64,000 nt of DNA from Baylisascaris procyonis (Eukaryota; Nematoda; Chromadorea; Rhabditida; Ascarididae). Each line of letters opens with the position of its first letter. The stretch's first letter is position 1. Location of the stretch: the NCBI GenBank assembly GCA_037389465.1, contig JAZARR010000172.1:2046001-2110000 (forward strand), written 5' to 3'. A model generated the notes under the pieces. It searched no databases and was not told where the DNA came from. It worked only from the letters and a program-made list of their open reading frames with translations. Below are positions 14,401-24,476 of this stretch, piece after piece. The position numbers and the translations under genes are program-made.

Positions 14401-17400
14401 TCATAATCGACTATAAACTTCAGTGGATGTTGAACTCTTTCATTGTTGCTGAAAAGTTGTCGAAAATAGCAGATTATATTCACCGCGCTTCATAGGACAC
14501 ATGTCTTAAGCATTACGAAATGCCTTCATCGCATATTGCCGACCCATTTTAAAAACCGTACTCCTGCACACTCTCATTATTTTCTGATATCAGTTTGCTA
14601 GAGAATGTAAAGAAACGCTTCATTCGTACTGCTTTTTGCAAATTTGATTGCGTCCATATCAGCCCAATTACACTATCATCAGGCTAAAAATCTTTAATCT
14701 GAAATCACTGGAATATTGCATGTTTAATTTCGGCCCGACCCTTACCATAAAATTGTTTTCGGTTTTTCCGACACTCCGCTACCGCAAATATTTGAGTTTG
14801 ATCCACTCAGCAATCGACGTGGGCATCAGATTCAATTCGCCAAAAAGTGTTGCAGCACAAACAATCTTCTGCATAGCTTCCAATTTCGCGTTATACGCAT
14901 CCATAATCTTTTTTTCCACCGACATCATTAATGCACCCAATCTTTCGGCTTTTAAGCTGCGGCTGAGTCGTTTCGATCTCTATACACTATTGATGCTCTT
15001 ACATATTAGATGTCTACTTGCCTAAATTATAGTTTTTCGAACGTTTTGCTCCTTCTCGCTGTTCATGCTCACATACTTTTGCATGGTTTCCTACTTAGGG
15101 GCGTCCAAATAAATAAATGAAAAATAAACGAAGACCTTCATACTTTACGGGAATCCATGCATAAAATGCATAAAGATTCGCTCACATATGCTTTCGGCCC
15201 GTTAGACTGCTACTCGTTACCCGGTGCCGCGCATCGGGGCATGCCACTACACGCCTAGCTTTGCGGGATCGTCTGCTCCTTCTGCCGCTACGCCGCCAAC
15301 TCTAACCCCCATGGCCGCCGGGCAACACCACTGAGCGGTCTACCGCGCTATTCGACAGGGCACTCTGTCAACTACCCCATCACGCCCGCGGCAAGCACTC
15401 ACACTGCACTCCCTTTATGCAACAAGGTGCATTGCCGGACGTCGTATGTGACCGGATGTCCCGGGCATGCGAGCTGAGCTGTCGAACTCCCTACAGCACC
15501 TCGCTCGTTACATTCGCGATCCTCGCGGCTGGGCAGGATAGACTACTGTGTGCCTATGAGGGTTATATCGTTCGCCATAAAGCAGTGCCTATCACCACAC
15601 ACCACCTCCCCTTCCACCTCTCTGTCTCCACCGTTGCTTGCTCGGCAGGGGGTATGTCGACATGCCTCAGCCACTGCGGCCATTTCATGGCGAATCTAGA
15701 TCCCACATTCCTGAGGTGGTGCCGCCACTCCACGATATGCGTCCTTATGCGGACAGCGGAGCATGTTGCCGTACAACCGAGTACAATAAGACCTCTGTGG
15801 GGCATCTACTCACAAACGTCGCACGAACATATCGTTTATATTGAATCAGTCGTGCGCATAGATGAATCAGTCCCTCATTGGACGAAGTAAACAATAATAT
15901 AAAGTGGAAGTTTTTTTCAACTTTCACTCGGTGCACTCGCACTTGCGTTCATTTGTTTGCAACTATGGAATTAAAGTTTTTCGACTGAAACAAGCATTTG
16001 GCGTTCATGCAAAATGAACACACTACCGTGCAATTACGAAAATACGCAGCTTGTTTGCAGAATATCGATTCGTCTATTTCTTTACATGTCCAAGGTCCAC
16101 TCATATGTGTCATCATTTTTTTACACTTTATGCTCCATTACGTTTTCTTCGAGCGCCTTCCGTTCGTTGAATGGCTTTCGTTTACAAATGTTACTGATCG
16201 GCGATCATCTATACTAAACGATACTTAAATTCTGTATCTGTTGGTACCACTCGTTCTCTATAGCGTGGGTTATATTCCATGGCGTGACTTACGTGAATTA
16301 GCATCATTAGAGTGTTACTGTGACCCATCACCGTAAATATCTTTCTTCATTGTTTTGCAACTTTCACATACCACTATTTGTAGACAGAAGGAGAAGCTTG
16401 CCCAAGGAACTTTCATAATATGCTCTTTTGTCTCTCACTCATTTCCACAGCTTGTCAACGTAAAATGCGTACAATAATACCCTCATATTTTAACTGAACT
16501 TTCAAATCTGCAACGAAACATTTTGACCTCTGAGGTTTGACAGCTGAAAATTGAAAATTGAACTGGTGCCTTCTTATGAATCTCATAAGTTAATGCGAAA
16601 TATGGTATAGAGAGGTCATCATATAATCTGTGCTGTGATAGCTAAATTTCAGTGATTATTAAGTAGTGCTTGCTATGTAGACAAACACAAAACCATGCTG
16701 AAAAGTGCTTTGCGTATCCAACTCTGGAAAAGCACATCGACGTGAAGCATAATGCTTGCTTCTGTATATTTTTCGACTATTATATATTTTGGAAAAACAC
16801 GAAAGATAATTGTGAAGTAATATGCGCACAACGGAAAAAGAAAGAACAATGGAGGATTTGTCATAGGCGAACCGCACAAAAAAAGGTTTGAAAATAAAAA
16901 TAAATCTGCAGTTTATGAAATATTGAGTTTGTTAGACAACTTCCTCCTCACAGAAACTATTTCCTCAATGAGTTAAAAAAAATTCCATCTAAATTATTCA
17001 TTGACAATGATGGAAATCGAATCATGAGAAAAATGAAATCCATTTTTTTTAAATGAAAAATTCTCAGCCAATGGATTTCAGCCGACTTCCAAATGTCAAA
17101 TCATAAGCAATTTGGTTGATATTTAAAAGCCATATGGAGTAACAAGTTAGGAATGGATATGAACGAGAGAGGACAAGGAAACAATTGAAGCCTACCAGAG
17201 GTAGCGGCACGACATGTGCTTTTGCAATTACCTACCTTTTGCAATTCGCTTTTGCAATTCATGAAATGCTAGCAAATAATAAAATATGTGCAACTTTGCA
17301 TTCATTATTCGAGCAAACCAACCGCTTATACCAATATTCTTTCTAAAATGACTTTTATTACAAAATCGGTGCAAAGCAAAAATCGCAGCGGTTGCAGAAT

Positions 17401-20400
17401 TCATAGAAACGTTTAAGTGACTATAAATCCATTCGAAATTCATAATTCACCTAGAACATTAATGTAGAAGGTTGTACTAAGTATGCTCAGCATATTTCTC
17501 TGGTCTTGTTTCGGTGGCTCTAGAGTTGAAATTGCTGGAGCGAGGAATATATATGCAAATAAAAGCGTACACACTTTTATGACTTTGGCATAGTGCTCTT
17601 TAAGGATTGATTGTACCGCCTAATTGACCGTGTTGACCGAACTTTACTGTACTGTACTATAAATATTTAAGTACCGGACCATGCCGTAATACCATAGCAC
17701 ATATGCAAGAAACGTTTGTCGTCAGACGCAATTTCACAGCATAGCACAAAAGCAAATGCTCGAAGATTACTTGCAGAGATTAGCGACGTTTTATTAGATA
17801 ATGAGTATTCAGAGTTTTAATCCATTCTTTAATTCCTTTTACGGCTTATAAATAGTTTATTCTTCAATTTCTTTAAGAGTTTATAAAGTTTTCAATGATC
17901 AAATCAGATGCGCTCGCAACTTTCCCCATCACATTAGTTACAATGAAAATTAGGTGATCGCTGCGATATAATTGATACGTGCAGAGTATTTCCCAACTTG
18001 TGTTTTGGTGGGATAATGAGGGGGAGGGGGAGGGGTATTCCTACGGTCGAAAAAAGATACATGCACAATGTTGTGATGCAGTAATAATGCACGACGAAAA
18101 TAATTTGAAATTGTGGGCATTTGTCAGTCAGTGTTCTTTACGCATCGCACTCCTAACGAGCGTCTCCGAGAATGTAATCAACGTAGATTAGCTTCACAAA
18201 AGCAATCAGCCATGATTATGTGTATATGTACGTGTACCTATCCTTAAAACCATCATTACACCATGAAATGTATTCATTTCAATGAGTAATATGAAAAATA
18301 CCCCTCTTTCAAATGAACAATCGTGATATTCAGTTGGGTTTTTTTCTTACTACATGTATTCTTATTGATGAACACCTTTCCCTTTTTGTTTTTTTTTTTT
18401 TTTATAAAGTGCCCATCAATACTGGACATTGTGAACTAAACACATCATGAAATCTAGAATAAAATGACATTCTAAGAATGGAATGAAAAAATTACTACTG
18501 AAAAAATAAAAAAAATATTACGTTCGAATAAATCATTTCATTTAACTATTGAATTGCCTTCTTTTTTTCAAAATAGGCGCATTAAAGATTATGATAAATT
18601 TCACGTTGAATTGCAGTGACTTGCGGTGAACATGTGAGTAGAGAATAGATCATTTCGTCGAGTAAGTTGATACATGGAGCGCAAATATATAAATGCAAAG
18701 TAAGATAATGGAATGGGAAATTGTGAGAAGCTGCTTAATCTGAGCAATATCCTTTGGATAGCTATTAAATTAACACGCATGAAAATGAGCACAAATCATT
18801 AATAATTGAAGTGGACTAATTTCAAGATTTAAGGAGTGAAATCAAATCATCTGATGCGTGCAATAGTAGAAAAATCTCTGACAAATTTGATAATAACGAA
18901 ACAAGTTATAGAATAATTTATGATAGTGACTGAATAACTGTGTCTACTATGAATGGAAATCTGAAAATTTGCCAACCTGCAAGAGCATTACTGTAGAACC
19001 ATATAGCCGCCGCGGTGTTTCACCATGCCAATTGAGTTCATCGCAGAAATGTCCACAGAAAGGAGTTGCATTCTCGGGTACATAGTAAGCACCGTCAACA
19101 AGATCATAACTCATCAAATATGGTATATTGATCAACGAACATATCAACCAAATAAAGAGCGTAATCAACGCTGCTTGTCGTACACGTACCGGTGCACGTG
19201 TCGGATCGATTATATGTACAAATTTATCGAGTGCTATTGCCGTTAAACTCCAACTGAAAAATTTTTAATCTTATGAGATGAATATCGTTAACTGATCAAC
19301 AATCCGTTCCAATGCACCAATGCCTGGGTATTCAAAAATTGTTTCAAAAAATTTTAGAATTTAGATTTAGAGAAATAGAGAAAGACTGATAACCGAAATG
19401 ATCACTTCTAGACCCCCTTCCCTCACTTTCCACTCTATATTGGAATATAATTTATCAAGATAATATTGACTTTTCCCAATAATACAAGCATTTTTAAGGA
19501 ATACACAGATGAATTGATATTCGAAAGCATTTCAAAATAATTCACAGCGCATTTCATGAGTTATTAATTTCATTTGATTTAGTGTTTTCCTACTATTTTC
19601 CCACTAAATTTCCTCATATTGCACCATTTTCAGCACTTCTCGTTTCTTTTTTATAATTGTTTTTACACATGACGAGGCAACATTTCCATGGGGAACTCAC
19701 TGAATTTTACTAATAGAATATTCCAGAATAGATTAAATATTGCCACTTAGTATAAGATACATCATAAAACAACAAATACCCAAGACAGCAACAGTTGCCA
19801 TAAAAAACCCCATTTTCATTTGAAAATTAATAGCACCTCTAAAAGCATATTTCATTTTTTATAAAATATCTTTTTTTTTTGCTAATATTCTATACACAAA
19901 TTGTTGCAATCTACGTGAATAAAAACGTGAAGAAAAATTAAATTTCATTCGACTAAAGAGTATCTTTCAACGAAATTAAACTTTATTTCCGTGAAGAATG
20001 CCTCTTAACGAATTACATTTTCTTTCCACAACGAGTATTTCAATTTCCACTTTTCGATGTCTATACAAAGAGTATATAAACCCGACACCTCTTAACAACT
20101 CAAACAAGGCTATAGTTCTGCCTCTATCCATTTATTTCATTTTGTTCTATAGCACCCTATCTTAGTAATAAGAGAATAATTCCTGTATCCCTAGTATTCG
20201 CTCATGGTGAAAAGCAAGTCTACTGGAAAGCACTACGACATTCTTCAATCGATCATTAAGGTCACAAAAAAGTTGAATAAAAAATTCGAAAAAGAAACAA
20301 TGATAGGATGGTTAATGGTTATTTTCGCTTATGATCTGCTTAGTTTTATTAATAAAATATGCTAGCGCACGAAGTAATATGCAGGACTTTAGACTTTAAA

Positions 20401-23400
20401 CTGGTCAGTTCGACAAACAAACTGGTCAACTCAACAATCAAATTGGTCTGTTCAATAATCAAAACTGACCACTGCAACAATCAAACTGGTCACTCAATAA
20501 TTCAACTGGTCACCACGATAATCAAATTGCAGTTTCGTTTCAAATATCTAGTAACTGAATATTCTAGAATTAAGACGCGCAAACAGATGACGAAGCATGT
20601 CAATGGACATTGCATGATATGCGTTTTTTTTTGCATTTCACTCATCTGCCCAACCAGTTGAACTGACCAGTTTAATATCTAGTTGATCAACTTAGCAAAT
20701 TTCTAACCCGACTGCTCTTACGAATCTTCCATAGAAGACCTCTTTTCTTTATTGATTGTTAAAAAACGAAATTAAATCTGAGCCTCAAGTTTTGATTATT
20801 GTAGCGCAACGCAGACTAATTCATAGTCAAAAAATATTTGGGCAGCTCATAATGTTCCATTTTTACGATGTTCTCCATTTCCCTTATAAAAACAATTTCC
20901 CGAATGTTGAAACTCTCCAGAATAGTTCTTATTGAGAAAATATTATTTCTGAAAAATTGCCAAAAAAGAGAAAAAAATTCCCACAAAAAATAAAGCACGT
21001 GCTCGTATTTAGAAACTTCAAGTAGTAGTAAAATTCAAATGATTTATTTGCACCTTTTTTTGGTTTTTTTTAAACTTGCCTAAAGAAGAGATGCACAATG
21101 GCAACGAGTGATCTATGTGCGAGCATGAACGTTTGTAGGTCTTTCTTGTCGATTCAAATTGCAACCACTAAGCGTAGAAATAAGAAATTTCGCCGATATA
21201 GTACATGCTATAAGATGATATCCAGTTCGACTTTTATCCTGATTCATCAGCCTCAAACGTAGCCATAGAAATTTTAAAATGTCACGAAATTTAAAAAGCA
21301 TTTTACGCAAGTCTGGTAAAAGGAAAAAAATCCTTGTCAAAGAACTGAACAAGCGAACGGGTTGATTCAAATAGGAACTCATAATTCTATAGATCTTTTT
21401 TGGTGGCAATTTGTGAAGACGGTCGGCCGGATGAATGGAATTGTAAGAAAGCGCAAACTGTATCAGATTATCCAATGTGCTTTTGCTCTAGATTACAAGC
21501 AATAAAATTGGAAAATTGTATAAATCCCTTAGTGTATATTTCCGGCTAAAAGCTCCCCTCAACGTTAATAAGTACGATCAACGATTTAAGCATAAAGAAA
21601 CCGACAATTAATTTGAGCGCTTTGAAAGTTAGATGTAGTTAAGTGGCCAGATGTGCATTGATTGGATAATAACGCTGCCCCCTCGGGCCAACTCACCTCT
21701 TTCAAACGCTTTCACTTAACGCTTAACAAAGAGGCAATTGCTTAATGATGCATTGAATCAGCGAGTTCAGCCTTAGGCATCGAAAAGAAAATTTTCTGTC
21801 GAGTAAAGCAATGGTACTAATTAATCTAGTGCCGAGGAAAAAACGTTTCACCAGCTGCTATGTGGCTAATGCGCTTTGATGCACTATTGATTATTAAGTG
21901 CTCTTTTCTTTTCTGTTTCAAAAAAAAAAAAAAAAATCTGAAACTGCACAGTTTCAGCATACTTCGTGGCCAATTTTGTTCATAATTACTTGACTAGTAG
22001 TGCAATTATGCTTAAAGCAATCGTCCAAAGTTGTTGATATGCTTACTGCCGTACTTTTAGCGGGCATTGAGGCCGATTTTCAACTACGCATCTCTGGCGT
22101 AAGCTATTAGGCTTTAAAAAAGTTCGGAAAATGAGTGCTTCGGAACAGCTGGTTCTAAGAAGAATACGCTGGCTATAAACTTTTCTTAAGACTACGAAGC
22201 AGCAAAGACGTCACATCCATCATTTCCGATTCCAATGCAACGTTGCCATGCGAGCAGATTATTCGTTTATCAAAAGCAATCGGGATATAAAAACAAAAGT
22301 GAAACACGAGAAAAATTTGGTTACAAATGATAGTGGTGAATATAAATCCTTAATAATGAAAGTAAAATGATCAGACAATTTTGGCGCACATTCATAGCAA
22401 GAAAATACTATGAGAACCAATAATAGCAATGGCAATGATAATAATATAAATATCTGTTTAATTCAGCTAAACTATGAGAATATCTTGTTTTAGTTGCGCT
22501 CTTTCTTCAGAAACTGTTGTAACAATTCAACTCATTTCTTTCATTTTATTTGATTTTTCCAGCTCAATTTTTGTTGTAATAACTTAATTTTTCCAAAGAT
22601 CTCTTTTTTCACTTTTTTCAATAGAATTTTCATCCCTTCTCGCGTGAAATTCATAAGCGCTACGTAAGCTGATGACATCAAATAGAAGCAATGATTGATT
22701 AATGCAGGTGCGTAAACAAATTTTCACCTAAAAACCTGGAGTATTTTCCCAACTATTATATAGGAATAAATACTTTTTAATATATACTATCCACTCTAAT
22801 CAAATGTTTTAAAGAATGTTTTGATGAGACTATCTAATGTTATTGATAATTTAAATGCAATATAAGAAATATAATGATTATGCGATGTTGAATGCAATTT
22901 TATTTTCAATAAAAAAAAGGAAATGGGAGGACTATCTCGATCCCCTCATTGAGAATGTTTCATTCATACTTGAATGCAAAGCAATAATTCACTCGAATAA
23001 TATTTGATGGCAATGGCAAATGGCTAGTGCCTTATTATTCGAAACACTGACGCACGAAGTCTATCTTAAGCGATCAGACAGCATAAAAAGAAAACGTGAA
23101 CAAAGAGGCGAAAAGAAAAAAATCACCTATAGTTCATATGAATGAAAATTTTAATGGAGAGCTTTCATAGATCTCAAATGTTCGAATTGCAATTCACAAA
23201 GAAGGCAGGAAGTAGCCCTATTATGATCGTCTAAAAACCGAAGCTATCCTTATTATTAGCGATCAAATCGAGCCATTTCTGTTGCTTATTTATTTTCGGA
23301 GAAATAGCTGAATTATATCATTAATAGTCATTAGAAACCAATATCATAATAAATTTATTTATAATTTAAATTGCGAATCATTCAATGTTATTATCATTGT

Positions 23401-24476
23401 GTATAATTTAGTTGAGCGAATTATATAGTGTAAAAATATAAAACGTATTCAGTAAAAATTTGGCTTGCCTATCAATAAAGAAGAAACATTCTTTGATGTC
23501 AATAGATTTGAATTAATCTTCTTATGACTATTTTATATTTGAAAGAGTACTCGTGAATTCGAATAGCTTGACATAAGAAGGATAGCTTTCATGCATTCGT
23601 CTATTTAGAGATGTAATTGAAAGTGTACTCTGATCCTTAAAAGATGCATAGTGGGACCTTTTTATGAACTATGAAAATTAATAATTGGAAGCATGTGGAG
23701 ATTTGAAACTTTCTCATTCTAGGCAACGAAAGTGATCTTCAATTAGGAAAGGAAAATTCATTTTAAAAAAAGTTCCCTTAATTTTAATTCATTTTAAAAA
23801 AAGTTCCCTTAATTTTTTAAATCTCCTGAAATATGACAGAAATTTGGTGAGTTTATAGTGCTAAAATGTAGAATTTTAAAAGATCATAATTAAAAAACTT
23901 AGAGATAAAAATTTTTCCTCAGCAAGTTTCTTAATTGTTCTCATCTTTTTGAGGCATATGATTAAAACTGTATATCCGGACTTCATTGATATGACTTTTC
24001 ACATGGTTTTCTCTATAGTTATATATAAACCTTAACGTCCTTGACTTTTGGTTCCTTCCTATATTTGATGCTGCAATCATGTTCATCCATTTTTCTTTTC
24101 TATTTCATTTCATGACACTTTATAAGAATATCAAGTGAAACTAAAGTTGATGATGTGGAAATAGAAGAACTCCACCAACCTGGTAACGAAGACGGAGCAT
24201 GAATTCGATAAGGGCATTAGGCGACACATGAGTGCACCAAATAGCCAATCTTTCGTTAATGCGTACCAAGGTGTGATGGGGATTGCGGTCACACAAAGTA
24301 GAATATCGGTAAGAATAAGATTGAGGAGGAAAATATTCCTTGCTGAACGGAGACGTTTATTCTTCGATACAGCGAATAGGACCCCACCGTTTCCAACTAA
24401 ACCAACAATCATCAACGCACCATACACCAATGAGAAGGCCACTTGTACCGATGTCCAACTGCAATACTCGACAATT
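1738..24476 (-). CDS. Neuropeptide Y/F-like peptide GPCR (class A), 5 exons found, N-terminus missing
   Basis: This is a rhodopsin-family receptor for a peptide, acting at the plasma membrane through G proteins. The exons are 24180 up to about 24458-24476, 18977-19253, 6447-6590, 3455-3539 and 1738-2030, all with GT-AG borders and matching phases (2, 0, 0, 1). They give about 358 residues holding all seven helices. Visible hallmarks are GLVGN in TM1, LNLILTD in TM2, the WLFG turn with the TM3 cysteine, [17 protein letters not shown] after TM3, a second-loop cysteine pair (FCGHFC), CWLPL in TM6 and NPLLFF in TM7. The usual DRY is LDK and the usual NPxxY is NPxxF. The LDKF-HIIDPT signature resembles the nematode NPR-11/NPR-5-type NPY/F receptor group (recalled, not searched). 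The N-terminal exon with the start codon was not found upstream. The tail ends at a TGA at 1738, and a possible AATAAA lies at 1527-1532. Confidence 0.9.
2031..3454. other. GPCR intron 4, no further feature
   Basis: This is AT-rich intron sequence between the TM6 and TM7 exons. I see no gene, RNA or long repeat in it. Short open frames overlapping its edge are shadows of the last receptor exon. Confidence 0.7.
3455..3539 (-). CDS. GPCR exon: TM6
   Basis: The exon is 85 bp, behind a TTCTAG acceptor and before a GTAAGT donor (phase 1). It encodes [20 protein letters not shown] and then AVNLVKDF, the standard TM6 CWLP motif and third extracellular loop start. Confidence 0.9.
3540..6446. other. 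GPCR intron 3, nothing recognised
   Basis: AT-rich intron DNA with short CA/TA-type runs near 4320-4350 and 6230-6270. A plus-strand open frame near 4505-4771 (about 88 codons, no ATG start) resembles nothing I know and is probably chance. Confidence 0.6.
6447..6590 (-). CDS. GPCR exon: TM5 and intracellular loop 3
   Basis: This 48-codon exon lies between GAATTGCAG and a GTAAGC donor, both phase 0. It encodes [16 protein letters not shown] (TM5) and a charged third loop ending TQRKKR, a typical G-protein contact region. The intron separating it from the preceding exon is about 12.4 kb. Confidence 0.92.
10231..10391. repeat. (AAAT)n / (AAATAT)n / (TA)n compound microsatellite
   Basis: The array passes from AAATA-type units through (AAAT)n to (ATAAAT)n and ends in (TA)n, about 160 bp in all. 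The open frame across it, read as Tyr/Leu/Ile on the minus strand, is a product of the repeat. Confidence 0.95.
11365..11418. repeat. (TA)n microsatellite
   Basis: About 27 uninterrupted TA units within the GPCR intron. Confidence 0.95.
13180..13226. repeat. Small inverted repeat with an extra direct copy
   Basis: GTGCATTATG and CATAATGCAC face each other across about 10 bases, and a third GTGCATTATG follows a few bases later. It could be a hairpin or the end of a small MITE. No longer terminal repeats were seen. Confidence 0.5.
13450..15127 (+). mobile_element. Decayed CR1/Jockey-like LINE fragment, reverse transcriptase region and 3' end
   Basis: Conserved non-LTR reverse-transcriptase blocks appear in order, though in shifting frames and broken by stops. 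Near 13500-13660 is a pre-palm block (VLKAIL, then [12 protein letters not shown]). Near 13700-13760 is [13 protein letters not shown] (usual form YRPISLTSVLCKIL). Near 14085-14155 is [10 protein letters not shown] followed by LFIIHINDL, the RT motif around [20 protein letters not shown]. The next block, KLFA followed by RT, replaces the catalytic FADD. Next come FANWSELWQ near 14260, [13 protein letters not shown] near 14600, [12 protein letters not shown] near 14680 and RRGHQIQF near 14815. The copy ends in an A-rich tail with AAATAAATAAAT near 15108-15119. The endonuclease domain and ORF1 are not seen, so this is a 5'-truncated, inactive copy. It lies antisense to the receptor gene. Confidence 0.85.
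15180..15900 (+). other. GC-rich island, possible solo LTR, with an unrecognised 157-codon ORF
   Basis: Base composition rises sharply above the surrounding AT-rich intron, and CpG is frequent. One ATG-started frame at 15417-15890 (157 codons, many cysteines) resembles nothing I know, and other frames are open over parts of it too. The island ends at a TATA-like AATATAAAG near 15896-15904, followed by a T-rich stretch, a CACTCG-rich stretch and GAATTAAAG. That order (GC-rich block, TATA box, start region, poly(A)-like site) is what an LTR would show. No second LTR or primer-binding site was found, so this is inference only. Confidence 0.35.
15901..18976. other. GPCR intron 2, proximal part
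   Basis: I see no supported gene. The short open frames at 15998-16228, 16659-16891 and 17228-17443 overlap on both strands and lack any recognisable domain. Confidence 0.55.
18977..19253 (-). CDS. GPCR exon: TM3 to extracellular loop 2 and TM5 start
   Basis: It follows a TTTTCAG acceptor and begins with the last base of the split serine codon of [12 protein letters not shown]. It carries the intracellular end of TM3 (LDK in place of DRY), TM4 ([20 protein letters not shown]), a second extracellular loop with two cysteines (FCGHFC) and an NAT glycosylation site, and the first residues of TM5. The donor is CTCTTGCAG|GTTGGC, phase 0. Confidence 0.92.
20395..20530 (+). repeat. Imperfect tandem repeat, about 21 bp unit (ACTGGTCA...CAACAATCAA)
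   Basis: At least six diverged units carry the core AACTGGTCA followed by CAACAATCAA. About 125 bp further on, near 20654-20695, the complementary order appears (CCAGTTGAACTGACCAGTTT), so the region could fold on itself. Confidence 0.75.
20590..20647 (+). repeat. Dispersed repeat copy 1
   Basis: The block GATATGCGTTTTTTT, then TTGCATTTCACTCA, and some of the flank recur near 27958-28013. The second copy differs mainly in the length of the T run. Confidence 0.65.
23757..23818 (+). repeat. 31 bp perfect tandem duplication
   Basis: Two adjacent copies of a unit starting TTCATTTTAAAAAAAGTTCC with a period of 31 bp. It looks like a recent slippage event. Confidence 0.85.
24180..24458 (-). CDS. 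GPCR exon: TM1 to start of TM3
   Basis: The exon encodes TM1 (about [19 protein letters not shown]), the LRSARN intracellular turn, TM2 and the TM3 entry with its disulfide cysteine. It ends at GTTACCAG|GTTGGT, with 2 bases of a codon left over. The acceptor is ambiguous: TATTGCAG just above 24458 and TTTGTGAG just above 24476 both keep the frame. An in-frame TAG a little further up means the coding start must lie in another exon. Confidence 0.88.

Larger units (their letters stand above)
19254..24179. other. GPCR intron 1: small tandem repeats only
   Basis: This is AT-rich intron DNA. It holds the imperfect repeat at 20395-20530, one copy of a dispersed repeat at 20590-20647 and a 31 bp duplication at 23757-23818. 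The 120-codon minus-strand frame at 21113-21475 has no ATG at its head and no known domain. Confidence 0.6.

Noticed and set aside
21113..21475. 120-codon minus-strand frame
   Set aside because: No ATG at its head and no family resemblance; it lies in a GPCR intron.
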